64,000 nt of DNA, taken from the NCBI RefSeq assembly GCF_043641665.1, contig NC_092186.1:22793501-22857500 (forward strand), in the 5' to 3' direction. The stretch comes from Enoplosus armatus. Taxonomy: Eukaryota; Chordata; Actinopteri; Centrarchiformes; Enoplosidae. Numbering within the stretch: the stretch's first letter is position 1; the number at the start of each line of letters is the position of its first letter. Positions 25,360-40,300 of the stretch are shown here, piece by piece. The translations under genes and the position numbers were made by a program. The notes beneath the pieces were generated by a model. The model did no database searches, was not told where the DNA came from, and saw only the letters and a program-made list of their open reading frames with translations.

Positions 25360-28300
25360 TCAGGTATCTTGTGTGTCGGCAGCAGCTGGCCACAGGCCCA
25401 GGCGCTTCAGGATGCTTTCCTCCAGCGTCAGGTAATCACTGTATTCCTTCATGTTCACCTCTTCGCTCTCCTCCAGGGACTTGACTGGCCTGTCAGGCTC
25501 CTGAAGACGAAACCCAGAGAGGAATTTCAGTCATAAACAATATGTAGCAAATGATAGGGCCCTGTAAAACTGCTCCTTACCAAAGAGCTGACACTTTCCC
25601 CTCTTTGAAGCAGAAATGTTAAGGTGATATCGAGGTAAATTTTCTTTCTTCAATTTTCAAATATTGAACATCAATTTCAAGCAAAGCACTCATTTTAAGA
25701 AGACTACATCATCCAGAAGTCCTGACGTAGAAATCTTACACGTCTTCTTTGGAAGTTTCAAATTTGCTGCGTTAAAAAAATATTGTATTTTAATATTGCA
25801 AAAAGTTCCCTCGATCATCTCCTTTCACCAAAGGTTTATTGCATGATCATTTTCTGTGGTCACTTTTAATGTCATTCTAATCATGACCAGATGAGACAAA
25901 TACAAACCCTGCGCACACACTCATTGTACACAGTCATTCACACTAACAGTGTAGAAAAGCAGTAATCACACAGTTTTGCTTGTATTAAAACCCCTGAGGC
26001 ATCTTGTCCTTGTCATGTGACGACAAAGGCTGGAAGTCAACATAACAGCATATGTTGTTTATGGCTGATTGGAGGAGCAAGAAGAGAATATCCATAAACA
26101 CATAAACAAACGTGAGATTACTGCAACAAAACTAAAACTCCCTCTGCCTTCAAAACTGCCATCCAGTCTCAGATTGAAACATTTAGCCACTAAAAGATTC
26201 AGCTTCTAAATATACTCTCCCTGGTGCCCAGGACCAAATGATGATGTGAATGAATTAAACATGAGGGAAGAGAATACGAGAGACGGAGGAGACAGAGAAC
26301 GAGGGACGACCTACTCCAGTTTTTCCAGTGTCAACTTTAACTGGTGTGCACACTTTTAACTGGGCCAATAAAAAAACATTTGTAGGACTCACTGTATTCA
26401 GTGGACTGTCTGCCAACCCCAGTGAGGTTAGAGTGTAGCTGAGGACACGAGGTCTCGCTCAAAGCCAATTTAATATTGATGGTTGGGAGAGCAGTCCTCA
26501 TGCACTTAGTCTGTCTCGAGTCTGCATGAGGATCCAAACCAACAACCGTCCATAAACAAACTTGCTTCTGTGCTCTAGGTCTACTGTCCACACAAAGCCT
26601 GCTCAGTCTTCCTGCCACTCACCGTCTTCTTCTTCAGTTCTTCGGCTTCCTTCTTCTGTTTAGCCCACAGTTCCTCCCTCCTCAGAAAATCCTTCAACCT
26701 GTCTTCCTCCAGCTCAAAGTATTCCTTCACACTCAAACTCTGCATGCAGATGAAAGATAAAGGCACCGGTTAGCAGTTCTAATGTATGATGTATACTGCT
26801 CAGGCAGCCATTACATAAACTCATGACTACTGACACAATAATCAGCTTTTTCTATCAGACAGAAGATTTAGAGTCCCAAAAGCTCGACTGAGCAGACTGC
26901 AGAACTATCTTCTATCTATCCTCAGTCTGTCAAACTGTTAATCAGAGTTTGGGTTCTAAGTAGGCCTCAGTGTTCCTGTGTAGACTGAGCACCAAATCTA
27001 AAAGTGAATGCTTATTACACTGCAGCCACGTATTTGTAATGTCTGATGGAATGTATGTCTATTTGTTTTGCTGTTTTGGTTAAATGTTGTGTTGTGTTAT
27101 GTGTGTGTGAAACAGTGTACATCTTGGGATGCAAGATTTATTATTCTGACAGTAAAGGGAAGGTGAAGCGGTTGGGCTGTCTTACCTCATTCCTGGAGGG
27201 AGCGTAGAGTCTCTTTGGGATTTCAAAAACACGGACCATCCCGAGGTCATCGGTCACAGCCAGGAAGTGCTGCTTGGCTGTACGTACAAAATGAAATCCA
27301 GTAAATGAGATTCATGGCTCATTTTATGGCCACTGTTTATTTTATTTAATCATTTATTTTATTGTATTCATGTTTTAAAATCCCTGTTTCATATGTTATT
27401 GCTTTTATCTGTTTTATTGGTTTTATGATTATATTTTCATTTTTATTTCTGGAGTGCATTGGTCTCAACTTGTTTTACTGTTTAGTTGTACTGTCTGTAA
27501 AGCACTAACCTGTACAAAAGGTGCTATACAAATAAAGTTTGAGTGATAGATTGATATGTCTTGTGCGTTTGTAGCAGCGCACTCAAGTTTTCTGCCTAAG
27601 CTGGATCACAGGCTTATCTCTATTTATTGTCATGCGCGTAAACATGTTATCGAAATGTGATTTGGGTGTGAGGCACAAAACATAATAAAACAAGTAATGC
27701 TCTCTTAATGGAGCCAAACATATGCTTTAGTACTGTGTTGCGCGCCAAAGAGGCCAAGAACTCACAGGAGGCGGTCCAGGGTGTGATGCAGGTGATCTTG
27801 GCATTGGTGATTTGTGCGTGGACCTGTGCAGGCTCACTGCTCTTCTCCAGCAGGTTCCACACCTCAATGCTGCCATCCTCTTTCCCAATGAAGAAAACAG
27901 CTGGTCGGGACAGAGACCAGCATCCCACGGTGCACACCTGCTCAGAGCTTGGTGACTGGACGATGGGGCCATCCTGGATGTCAAATGGAGTCGATGGATT
28001 TAAAATACAATAAATCTGGTCTGTTATAAGTTAAATAGTATGCACTTTGTCTTGTTGTGTTCGCCATGATGGATGGGATGATTGATTATGTTAAAAGTCT
28101 AGGATAAGTTTGATCTTTTGTGTTTATCAATTTTTATCCTAACTCAATCAAGTACGTAGGTTATTTATTTATTTATCTTTATTTTTACTCTTATTTTACC
28201 TTTTATATTCTACATATTTGTTGTCAAAACAATAGCACCTTCAGACCAATTCCTTGTAATGTATGTTATTCTGATTCTGATTCTGATTCTGAGGTACGAT

Positions 28301-31300
28301 TCTAATGTCTTTTGCTACTGCAGTTGAAGCGGCGGATGTTGTTACCATGACTCCCTCCTTCCAGATGGCGAAGCTCCAGCCTCCCGTTGTCAAGATAATG
28401 TCTTTGAAGAAGGGCGACCGCTGTACCGTGTTCACCACCCAGTGATGGATGCTGAAACAGTGGAGGGGCTTGGCACCTGGGAGAGAGGAGAGACAGTGCA
28501 ATGCAAAAACAAGGAGCAATTAACCCTCTGTGCCAAACCAAAGAGTTGACCTACAGTGATAGTGCTTATTAAAATGATTTGAATCATTTGGATATATTTG
28601 TGATTATGAATTGTTTTAAATGTATTACTGCCAATGGCTTCTTCTGTCTCAAGGCTTTGAGATACTATTGTGGATAACATCAAACGGCTAAAACAAACTG
28701 CATCCTGGTCTGCTTTGGAGGATGGTCAACAGTCAAGATTACGCGACTTGCAGTTAATGGGCTTATGTTCCTTTAAACGCACTTTGGCAAGCCAGAATAC
28801 TCACTGTGCAGCCGTCCAGAGTCGTCCTTTCCCAGTTTCCAGTCACTGTAAACAATCTCCCCATCCTGGCAGTCAAGTATACACATTATGGAACATGTTA
28901 CAAGGAAACATGGAATAAACCCTGCACACATTTATATTGTGTCTTACTTCTGTTAACATCGCTGTCAAGAAAAACTGTTACAGATGTGCGAGCACATCTG
29001 CCAGCACATTCATTTCCCTGTGCTGTTTTAGATGACAAATTCCTCACTTGGAATATAATAAAATGTGAAATATTTATCTCAACTCAAAGACAATATTAAA
29101 TGTTTGGCACAAAGAGTATTTGCAGTAAAATTAAAGTCTCAGTTTTGTAGATGAAAAACAATCATTTTGTGGGTTCTTCCCATATTCTCTGACTTTGTTC
29201 CATTATTAATATCTGTAAGCAGAAAAAACCTTTAAAGGCTCACAGTGAAGAATGATTTCTTCCGGGCAGTTTGGTCAGTTTTACTGTTTGATGTTGATAT
29301 TATTGGTAGGAACTTTTTACCTCTGATCCAATATAGAGCTTGGTATTGACATCGTCCAGAGCTGTGAGTGTTTTAGCTGAGGGCACTCTGAGCTGGCCGT
29401 AGTCTGGGATGGCCTTTGAGCTACCATCAAGTTCATCAGCTTCCTCTGTCAGGGGACACAGCAAGGGAGAGTGCAGAGGGTGGGACAGAAAGATATGGTT
29501 AAAAGTTCAACCCATACTTTTTGTTTTAACATTCCATTTTCAGCCAGTCAAGACATTCAAGACAACATTAGGGACAAAAATGTTGGTAATAGACTGTAGA
29601 AAACTCTCTAGACAGCAATTACACAAAATCACAGAGCATTTCTTTTTTTTTTTGCAGTAGTTAACTGCAAAGAAAAAAAAACCCAAACGTGCATTTAAAC
29701 CAAAGGAAAACACAACAATCACGGGAGAACAATTGGCAAGAATTTCAAATGACACTAGTGAGTTATTGGGAAAGAAAGACAATAAATGTTAAAACATCTT
29801 CTGTTCATTTAAAGTAAAGGAAATGAGAGAGATTGAACAGTGGCACTGATGCAGCCTGCTCTGTAATCTGACCATGAGCAAGGCGACAGAAGGACAAAAG
29901 AGAGGGAGGTGGGGAGGGGCACAGAGTGGGAAAGAAAAGGAGGTGGAGGTAGAGGTGGGAGTGAGGATTGTGGCGAGAAGGGGCGGGGGGGTGCAGTAAG
30001 GGAGAGGGGTGGGAGGGTTGAGATAGGCAGGACTGGTTGTGATGGAAGAAGCCTTTTCCATCACAAAAGCCCAACTGTCTGTCAGGGACAGTACAGGACT
30101 ATCCGTTCACACCCCCTTATCAGCGGGCCGCTCCCAATCAAGTCTCAGCCTCGCTCTGTTAGATTAGCTCTTGAAGGTCAGATCAGATTACCCAATCACA
30201 CGTCTTCTAAATCCACTTTCCCCCAGTTAAGATGTGTGTAACGATACGAGACAGTCGATACAGAACAGCTACAGATGGAGACAGTGTTTCACTTTTACCA
30301 CACCGCACTGCTGCTCAACTGTTGCTTAATCCCCACGAGGGGTTGCTCGCAAAAAAAGTGGAAAATCATGTGGGGCAGAGTGGGGCTTTTCTGCACCGGC
30401 TACTTCTGTACATGCAAGTGAGTCCAGCATCAGAAATGGCAATAGGGTTTAAGCCTTAGGAAAATCATATTTGCAGGTTTAACTGCTGCCAAGAAGACCA
30501 TAATACACTCCCCTGAGCCTCCATCGATAAAAGGAATCATTTTTTGCTCTCATAGAAAGATCATTAGCTGTAAAGCGTGGGCATCACTGTAAAGGCTTGG
30601 GATATATTGTTTCCCTTTCGAACCCACATCTACTTGCACAGACATATTGTGTCACACACATTATCTATTGTCTGTTAAATGCTGTTTGTATGTGCAAGAA
30701 TCCTTGTCTTATGGTACCTCGTGTACTCTGATTTTCATGCCACAGATTCAATAGTTGATCACAAAAGAGAAATGGCCACAGGCACGGAACAAGACGCTAT
30801 ATATAGAGCTCAGAGGCAGACAGCGTAGACTCAATCAATATCAGTCAAACATCTTAAGTAGCGCTGCAGTATTAATCACACAGGGATTCATTAAAACCTT
30901 AATAACAGACTGCCTGAGGGCTGCTGAAAAAAAAAAAGCAGCAGATTTATTGCCTCAGTTAGAAAACATATTAATTCTATAACCGCCAGCCACCAAAGCT
31001 GTGTTTACAGAGGCAGACCTTCAGCCAGACAAAGACAGGTCTCTTCTTGACCAGCCAGGACACACACGATCATCTTCTGGCCCTCGAGGAGCCTGAGCAG
31101 CATATTGCAAAGAGCTGACAGTCAGCAAGGCTAATGCTCCGCAACTATGAGGGCCTTGTTTTGGAAGTATCGCTTAATAAGGCGCTATGAAACCAGAGGA
31201 GAGAAGAGGGAGACAGGCAGAGAACGAGAGTACCTGCTCCACTGATCACTGTGCTCAACCACCCAAAGCAGAATTAAAGAATCCAAGATCCCCCAAAAAT

Positions 31301-34300
31301 AGACTCGCAGTCATGCACACACTTTCGGGCACTATCAAGGCATGTGATTGTTACGTTTGAAATGTTCATTATTTGATCTCCTCGCTTGTTGTCAACACAT
31401 TCAGATTCAGAATCCAGAAATGTTATGAGTTGTTCGCCGTCACAAAATATAGCTTTCCTCTCACCGGGGATGTTTTCAGGAGTAAAACGAAAACTGGGAC
31501 TACTCATGCAATGCATGCAAAACCAGGCGACACCTCTGCGACATTCACCACACGGCCGTCTCTTTCGGATCTGCTGCTTTCTAAAAGTGATCGTGGGAGT
31601 GAGTAGTAATGAGGTGCTTTGCATCCAACAATAAAACCAGACAGTATATGTTATACAAATGATTGTAATTGAGTAATGCTCATCTGTGTGACTGATTGTA
31701 GGAAAAGGGAGAGAGGGTGACACAAGCCTGAAGGGCAAAATCCTGAAGGGCAAAATCCCCTCACCTGTGGTCCGACCTGTATTAGTACCATTACAGGTGT
31801 AGTGTTCCAGGCTGAACTTCAAAGGAGCGTATTCTCCACCGCTATCGATCTTTGGCAGGGAAACCTGACACATGACAGAGAAGAGGACAACTTTTGACAC
31901 TGACAGAGACAAAATCATTCAAGTATGCACAAGCAACTGCACTGAAAGGCATTAAATGAGCCCCATTTGAATATGTAGAAATACATCCATAAACGTGCAC
32001 ATACACGTACATTTAAGTTGTAAATAATGGTACATTCACATTGTGGTTTAACTTAGTACTGTGGGAAATCAGCCAAATACTTTCTGGAATGTCAAAATGT
32101 CAAGAAGGGAAGTGGAATACATCCAAATACCATACCATTTCTCCTCTAAAAATGTGTGCAGTTGAAAGCTTTAGCTTTACTTGAGCCTTTATATTAAACG
32201 CAGGTGCATTCATATATATATCTATATATCTATATAGATATATAGATATATATCTACATAAATCAATTTTGTTAGATGTTTAAACATCAAAATGAAATTT
32301 GTCAGTGGAAGGCAGCAGTTGTTTTCACAAAGCTCTATCTGAAGGCCAAATCAGCGGCATTCTCAGCAAGTATTGGTGGACGTTTTTCTACTGAACACAA
32401 TTCAGCCATTCAGTTTGCTGTACAGTGTCACAATGTGTATGTAGCTTAATTTTCACATTATATCTGATGTATTGCACCCCTGAACCCTGCAGTACCCTGA
32501 ATAGAGGTTTCCACGTCCGGTCCAGGTGTTTGAAAGTGTCGGGGACAATGTAGGGTGTCAACTGGGTCTTCTGATCCACATTCTGCTTCCTGTCTGACGC
32601 TGACTGACTCAACAGTTTTGATGCTCGCACATCCCAGAACATTATAGCGCTTTAGAGGGAGACACAGTGGAATGAAAAATAAACATCAACCTGAAAATGA
32701 ACAAGAAAGTATTGACTTATACAGACTCTTTTGGGGGCCTGTGGGCTTTGTCATTCTCTAATTAATGGTACAAAAAGCAGCAATCTGGTGACTGCCGGTA
32801 ACTGCAGAGAGTCAGCAGTATTTAGGCATCCCTCTGTCATCTGCAACACCTTCATCACCAACCTATGGACATTACCCAGACTTACCTATGTATAACAAGC
32901 AGCCTTTATTTATGCCAAAGCTACAAGCATCTGCCAGAGGCTGATACTTCATAACATGACTGCAGACTGTAGTCACAAGTATACTCCACTCCCAAAACAA
33001 ATAAAGACAAACTGCTCTCATTAGCAATGACAACATCTGATACATTAGCTGAAAGGTTACAAAACTCACCACAATTACTTTTTTTCCACAATTCAATCAC
33101 AGAAACAACTCTGCCACGTCGTGCTACATACACTCACACATACCAGGCTTTCAGAATATGTGACAAGAATTCACTTGTCACACATCATGTTTGTGTGTGA
33201 GCTATGCAAATAATGATAGCTAGTAAACCAGAGACAAACACTGGTTCAAGTGGGACCTGTAATTTGGCTACAAAAGACAATACCCTCATTGACTGCACAG
33301 GCCTGAAATATCTAACCGGTTCAGCGCAGTATGTTCAGCAGTGACAAAGCCGGACTAGTATTGTCTTTGGTCCATGGAGAACCTGTGTAGCTAAGAGAGA
33401 CAGATGTTCTGTACCCGGCAGTAGCTGCCAGCCATACTTTTTTGAATCAGTGGAGAGGCAGACATACAGGTAAATGACGAACATGGCCAAAGACTTGCAC
33501 TGACCCGCCCCCAACACAAACACAAGTTATACGTTATATTAACGTACACCGCCCCTGTCCCCCCTGCGTTACATTAACGCACCCACCCCCTACTGGACAC
33601 TTTATTTGGTCACTGCACTGTTTGTTATTCATCTTATTTTTTTACCTTTATATTTTTACATGTTTGTTGTCAACACCATCAGACCACGGCAAATTCCTTG
33701 TAATGTATGTTACTTGGCAATAAACAGTTTCTGATTCTGATTCTGAAACAAACAGGCACACTTGTCAAAATCATATATCACTTGGTCGTAATGGCTACAT
33801 GCTGATAGCATTTCATAAATGCAGCGCTTACATTGAACATTTTTCTACCTACCAGTCAGGGGAGCAGGTGACAACCTGGACAGCAATGTTACACTTGTTC
33901 TCCACTGGTAAGCCCGTCCTGGTCACCTAATCAGAGAGAGAGAGTTACAAAATAGACAAATGTCAGGCTTAGTGTTGTAAAGCACTGACAGAAGTGAACA
34001 AGGTTCCTGAAGATATATGGGAGGTTAATGTAGTCCCGGGGGCACTTTGATGATTGCCTTACTTATCCAGATGAGTGTCAGTGGTTGTCATGATTTATTA
34101 CAGTTGGCTATACAGACACGAGGGATAGGCACCGATGGGAAACCATTGTTTCATGAAGAAGAAGACTTTGGAAACACTAAGCAACAAGCTTAGATTCTGT
34201 GGAATGTGATAGTGTATTGAATCTGTGTGAGACCACACAGCTGTATGGCTGCTAACACTTGCGTTCACAGTTATTATTATGCTGGTTTGTGCTGAGTTAC

Positions 34301-37300
34301 AGCCTAAACACCATAGTGCCACCGCAGGAAATATCACTACAGGTCAATACGTTTTTAGATTTACTGTACAGCACATTTTTCTTTTATGCTGGGCCACTAT
34401 TACGGGACAAAAACTGGAAGGCAGACATTATTATCTTAGGAACAGGAAACTCTGTCAACCCCCCCCCCCCCCCCCCCCCCCCATCTTGATCTGGATCTTT
34501 TGCAGCAGTGGCGCTGTGGAGTTAATGTTGTGAAGTTAGCTATGACCAACTGTGCTTTTACATTATTTTTATTCTCTCCAGCAGTGTCATCCTTCCATAC
34601 CTTCCTATCATCATACTCTCAATATGTTGCATGCTAACCTTCATAGCCTTTTCTCTGCCCTGACTTAGTCAGATGTAACTCTGTCAATATTCCAAAATTA
34701 GATATAGAGAGCATTAGAGCAATAAGAAACCTGGCCCTTTAAGTGTTTCATGTTTTGTTATCAATTAGAGACTTAGGTGTGAAGGATTCAAATGTACTCT
34801 AGTTGCCTCCGGTATGTTGGAGACTCTGCAACAGTGTTTACATTTGATATGATAAAAGAACATTAAAGAATGTTTTGCTGAAAGCACTTTTTACTAATCA
34901 AGATAGGCCAAATAAAATACTGATTAACCTTGTGGAATGTTCCAGCACCTACCCAATGCACTGTCAACAAATAACTCTCTACGTGATCAGTGCTCTGCCT
35001 ATCTAATGTCAGATTTGCAGTTGTTGCTCCCTCCAACCCCTCTGCCCTTCAGCTTTGTGTACCTCAAATGTTGGTGGCAGCCACTGGACATCAGTAATTG
35101 GTGCTTTGTGGCTGCTCTCTAAGGCAGACACTGCACAGTAACGCACGACTGGAGTCTTGTTCTTTTTTTTGTCTTCAAGGTCCTGGAGGGAGGTCAGACA
35201 CAGAAGGTATGGCATGTACAGTGAGCTCTGACAATTCAGTCTTTATACAGTGGTGTCTAATCTTTATACATCCAACCTAAAATGGTCCAGCAGGATATTC
35301 AAATATAGTATGCTTAACATCTTATGTATATTGCAACACAAAACTCCAAAGACTGTGCCTTCGATCCTGAAACAGAATGACAGAGGATTTTTTCAGTATC
35401 ACTGTATCATACAGCACACTTATTGCTATACAAGATAACATACCTGGCAACGAGGTATAATAACAGCTCAACATGTACCAAACTTCTGCAGTGCTGATTA
35501 TTGCACCAGTTTGCATGACACACATGCATCTTATCTTTATCTTTTCTGTCTATTAAAAGTAGATCACTGGTTTAAAACAGCTACTCATACGCTGGGTGCA
35601 CATACTGGTTTGATTGTGCGGTGCAGTTGGATTTAAGTGGTGTGAACAGAACACAAATCTATACAGGAGGATTTGAATTCTTCCTTTATCTGATAAGCTA
35701 GCAACAGGTGCTGGTGTTGTGCAGCTTTCACATGGACATAAAGCCTTTTAGCAGATACAACCGCCACTGTTTACACTGCAAACACAACACAGAGATCTGA
35801 TTTGCCTGTGTGTTACCTTCTATGCGGACAAACTATGGTGGAAGATGGAAGGCCTGTGTAACAGCTGGAGTATGCGAGCTGATGCTGTTGACTCGGGGGA
35901 ATGAAGAGCAAACAAGGATGGAGAGAATAGAGGGAGGTGGGGACGGTGGGGGAGACAGGGATGGAGACAGCTGTTCCACTGTAGAGGCAATAAAAACACA
36001 CAAAGCAAATGGAGACTGCATGATGGGGGCATATGTGTCTCTTTCAGTACGGCAGCCGAGTGGAAGTGGAGGTCAGGCTTCAAGGGACAGAACTGGTTTA
36101 GTATTTGGTGTCTGGATGTCTCAACAGGGTGGGTTTAAATCTGAGCCCTGTTTTTTTGTCATGTATCATTAGCTCTCTCTTCCCCTACCTCTCCTTTATT
36201 ACTTAATACCATGTAAACAGGGCCGACATGCCATGAAAATATTAGTCTACTGTGATGTTAAGCCAAAAGAAAAACCCTCTTTGAAGTTTCAGCCTTCAGT
36301 CAAGAGTTAGTAAGACAAATTCAGTCTGACTGGGGCGTTTGTGTGAGGCCTAATTGGCTGCTTTCGTTTAGCAGTGGGGTCATGTAATGATATAAACTTG
36401 CTTTGAGATTTGCTCCTGGCATTAGTACGTTTGTGGAACTAGTTTTGACAGCTGTGGCTGGCTTGAAAAGGACCATTAGGCCACTGCATTCCCATCTAAT
36501 GAAAGGGTGAGGATGAGGAGAGAACTCAGTAGTCAACGTATCATCATCTCACTCTGTCATACAGCACCACCGAAGAGTAATGCCTGTCTTTTACAGCAAA
36601 TATGCTGCATGCTTTGATAAACCGAGGACACATACTTGAATAAACCAAGCTGACATCATCACTAGGATTACGGTAACTGACACCACATGTAATACACCAA
36701 CACAGATACAGAACACCATGTATTATTGTATCAACATTGTGCGGGTACTTACGAATGTGTCAGTGTTGACAGAGACCTTTTTACCACCAGGCTGCGTAGC
36801 CTGTAAGTGCGTGACGTGAGCAGAAATGTCCCACAGCACAACCTGAGACGGCAGCGACACAAAATCAGTTACTGGAGATCAACAGGGAAACAATACATAT
36901 GGACTGTACAGGATATGACTAACAAGGTCTATTTGATAAATCACATTTATCTGTCATCGTTTTCCCTTATAATAGGGAAAGTGGTGAGGTACAAAAAGTA
37001 CTATGAGGCAGAAAAGGCAGCAGATGAAGCAAAGCAGAGATGCAGAGCAGAGTCAGCACCTGGCCATTTATGCAGCCGCCAACGATAATATTTGGATCAG
37101 AGGGGCAGAACTCGAAGGCAAAAATGTCATCTGGGCACTCCAGCAGCAACTGCAAACAACACAGAAAACCCACATTCACGGGGCAGAAATATTACATTTC
37201 AAAGTAGACATTTCCACGTATTGGGTGCTTGCCATCCTGAGTATTTATTTATTCTAGTTTCTCCATAAAAAGTTCAGCTTTTAATCCACAAAACCAAATG

Positions 37301-40300
37301 CACACAGTAGATTCCATTTCATCAGGCATAAGGGGTAAAAAAAAAAAAAGACTCAGGAGGGGCAGGATGGTATTACAGAGAAGTCATTTTTTTGCATCAC
37401 GTTTAAATCTGCTGGGGTTTAAAATTAGCAGTGAGACTGAACTACAGCACTTTCCTCCCCACACCACATAAACATATTTATTTCCACTATATAATGCATC
37501 TGGTTTCCCCTCTCCTTTCCAGCAGACAGTGAAACCAAAGCATGACATGTGCACCAGTGAAGGCATACGTCACCCAGAACTCATATTACTTTTGAGTGAT
37601 TTAGCAGCTCAGTTTTATTGATTGAGAGCCTGGGTTAAATCAATAAAGCCTATCAGATTCTGCCAAAGCCCATGACTGTCTTGAACGACAGCACAAAGTG
37701 AATCCTTCCAGCCATTTCTTATCAGAGATATGAGGTGAGAGGGGAGAGAACTTTGATTGTAAACTGTCGATGGGAGAGAGAAATATGGTCTCTTCAACCT
37801 CTTTTCCAACTTCTACCCTCTCCAGTTTCACTCAGGGGGTCCCTCTCATATACTTTCCATACCTGGGGATTGGAGGGGTCGGAGAAGCTATAGAAGAGAA
37901 TGAGAGAGGGTCTGACGATGAGCGTTGTGAACTCGTGCAACCGCTCCTCCTTTTTATCTGTCAGAGCCACAGCTATCACACCTAGTCAAAAACATATCAT
38001 ACAGTGTATCAACTACACAGCAGCAGGAAATCAGATGTTCAACGTGTTTACAGAGACTTTTTAACTTCACTAATTGAGAAATCGGTGGCTCAATTTACCA
38101 TATATTCACGCTGATCACGTGTTTTGACACTGATGTTATTATTCTGGATTTCACTGGAAGCCTACTCTATGGGTGATGACAGCTGGGAAACATTACAAAG
38201 CAGCACTGAAGAACAATAATGCTGTTAGATGAGGATTTGAAATTCTGATACTTGACAGTGAGACTACAGGGAGAATGAATGACATTTATTTTGTTTATTA
38301 TGCCAGCATTGTCCATCAAAACTATCCTTGTCAACACTTTCCAAGCAAATGCTATTATAGACAAAAGCCGCACCCTCCCCAAGTCACACAAGGTATCAGT
38401 ATTGGGCTAATTTGCTTTGACTTTGAAAAGGTCTTAAAAAAACACACTAACTAATCATCTGATCCGCATAATACATTTTTTCACTCATAGCTGACATCAT
38501 GGAGTTGGATGATGACCTGAAAGTATTGAGGGATTAGTGTTCTGAAGCATTTTGTTCAATATTATTCTATATTATACAATAATATTATTGTACTACAAAT
38601 GTATAAGAACATTTCCACTGTTCAAATCTGCCACACACGTGTTGCCTGACTGTAATTCTGCACTTTACCGTAGATGGTAGGATGCCAATTGACGCTGCTG
38701 ATTTTCTTGTCCTTGGTGTACTTCTGGTCTGCGAAGGCCTGATAAAGCATCAAACCTTCGGAAACCTTCCTAGACCAGTCACCGTCTTCGGCTGCTGTCC
38801 CCAGTGCCTTCCAGTCATCAACGAACACATTCATGATCTCTTCCTGCTGTAGGGCATGTAAAGCCCTGCAAAGAAATACAACCTTTAAAGGGAAAACTTC
38901 TTAACATTTATAAAAGTGTGCACCATTTTTTGTTTTCCTCCATCGTATCACTCCACAGCTGCAGTACAAAGTTTTATAATACAGATGTTCTCTTATCGCT
39001 TACTTGAATACAAAGGAAGGTTGGGGTTGTGGGAAAGTGCAAGATTAAAATGCACTGTTGAAACTTTTGCTTAAACCCCAAAGTCTGAACTGTGAAGGCA
39101 ACTATAACAACACAAAATCTATTACACTGGGAAGGTGAAAGAGTCCATCAGTGTCCTACATACGTATACCTTTTGAATATTCTGATGCTCCTACAGTGGT
39201 TTAAGTACCCAGAGGCTGATACAGTAATGTATGAGATTGGGTTGACCACCTTTACAATATATACTCTCCCAGGAAGCAGAACATGGATCACTGGAATATT
39301 TCATTTTACCTGGGGGTCACTGAGATACAAAAATTCTTCAGACTCTCAGACTGGAGGATGTTCTCTTTTTCTTCATCAGTTAACTCTCTTGGCATGTACT
39401 GAGTACAGGCATTCCTCTGAAACTTCCTGTTAAATGAGCAGAACATAATTATGCAATACATTTGTGGTGCTTGGGTGACTATAAAACAATAAAGAGAGAA
39501 AAATGGTAAATGCTGAATGCTATTTCATGAATATGTCCATAATGTATGGCTATATAACCTGCACCACCTAAGCATAGTTAGCATGAATTGCAGAAAAACA
39601 CTTTTCTCTCAAAGCGATTTAATATTGCTTCATCTTTCATTATTACACCAGACTGGCAGGTGTTGGCAGAACCTGTACGTGCTTTCTCTCCCCTGAAGAA
39701 CAATTCGATTTTATGTGTAGTGATTTGCTGGTGTACCACTGTGTCTGAGCACTGCTGCTCTGCAGTCTGGGAACAGCCTGTATCCCGCAGTCCCTCTGCA
39801 TCTGCTTGATGCTGAATCTGCTGTCTTGATAGGAAGCACACTCCAGGTAGCCATCCTTTGCATCTGCAGCGTTGCGGTCGGAAAAACAGACTGGTGCTCC
39901 AAACTTCCTCCGCCCTCTGGAGAACTTGAAGCACACCTGATGACAAAAAGGCGAATAGAGAGGTGCAATGGAAGGACAAGGGTGAGTGATATCAGATTTA
40001 ATATGCATATTTAATGCGTTTTCTTATACACTGCAGTACCTTTTCACTGGTCTCCTTCGTAGATTCTTTGTCTATTTCCTGCTCACTGCCAAGAGATATC
40101 CATTGCTTTGGCTCTGAGGTTTTATTGACTTCATTCTCAAACACTTCTGGTGTCTCAGGCTTTGGGGGCTGCAGAGCACAGAACGAATTACGAGAATATA
40201 CAGTATAAACAACAGTAAACCCACTGAAGTGGAAAATGAGCTAGTGAGATTCGTTTGATAAACTTGAAATCTTCCTACATTGTAACACTTGCCACAATAT

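Larger units (their letters stand above)
25360..37981 (-). other. dnai3: DNAI3 WD-repeat region and C-terminal tail (exons 9-22)
   Basis: Exons 9-20 encode the WD propeller, starting with 'VIAVALTDKKEERLHEF' and 'LILFYSFSDPSNPQ' and ending with 'FLAVTDDLGMVRVFEIP'. Exon 21 (26739-26623) encodes a lysine/glutamate-rich helix. Exon 22 (25500-25360) encodes a tail with 'KEYSDYLTLEESILKRLGLW' and stops at TGA 25362-25360. Introns here hold two LINE-like 3' tails and several simple repeats. Confidence 0.9.

Noticed and set aside
31274..31918. 214-residue open frame on the - strand
   Set aside because: Only 31765-31864 is real coding sequence (dnai3 exon 15). The rest is intron read through on both sides.
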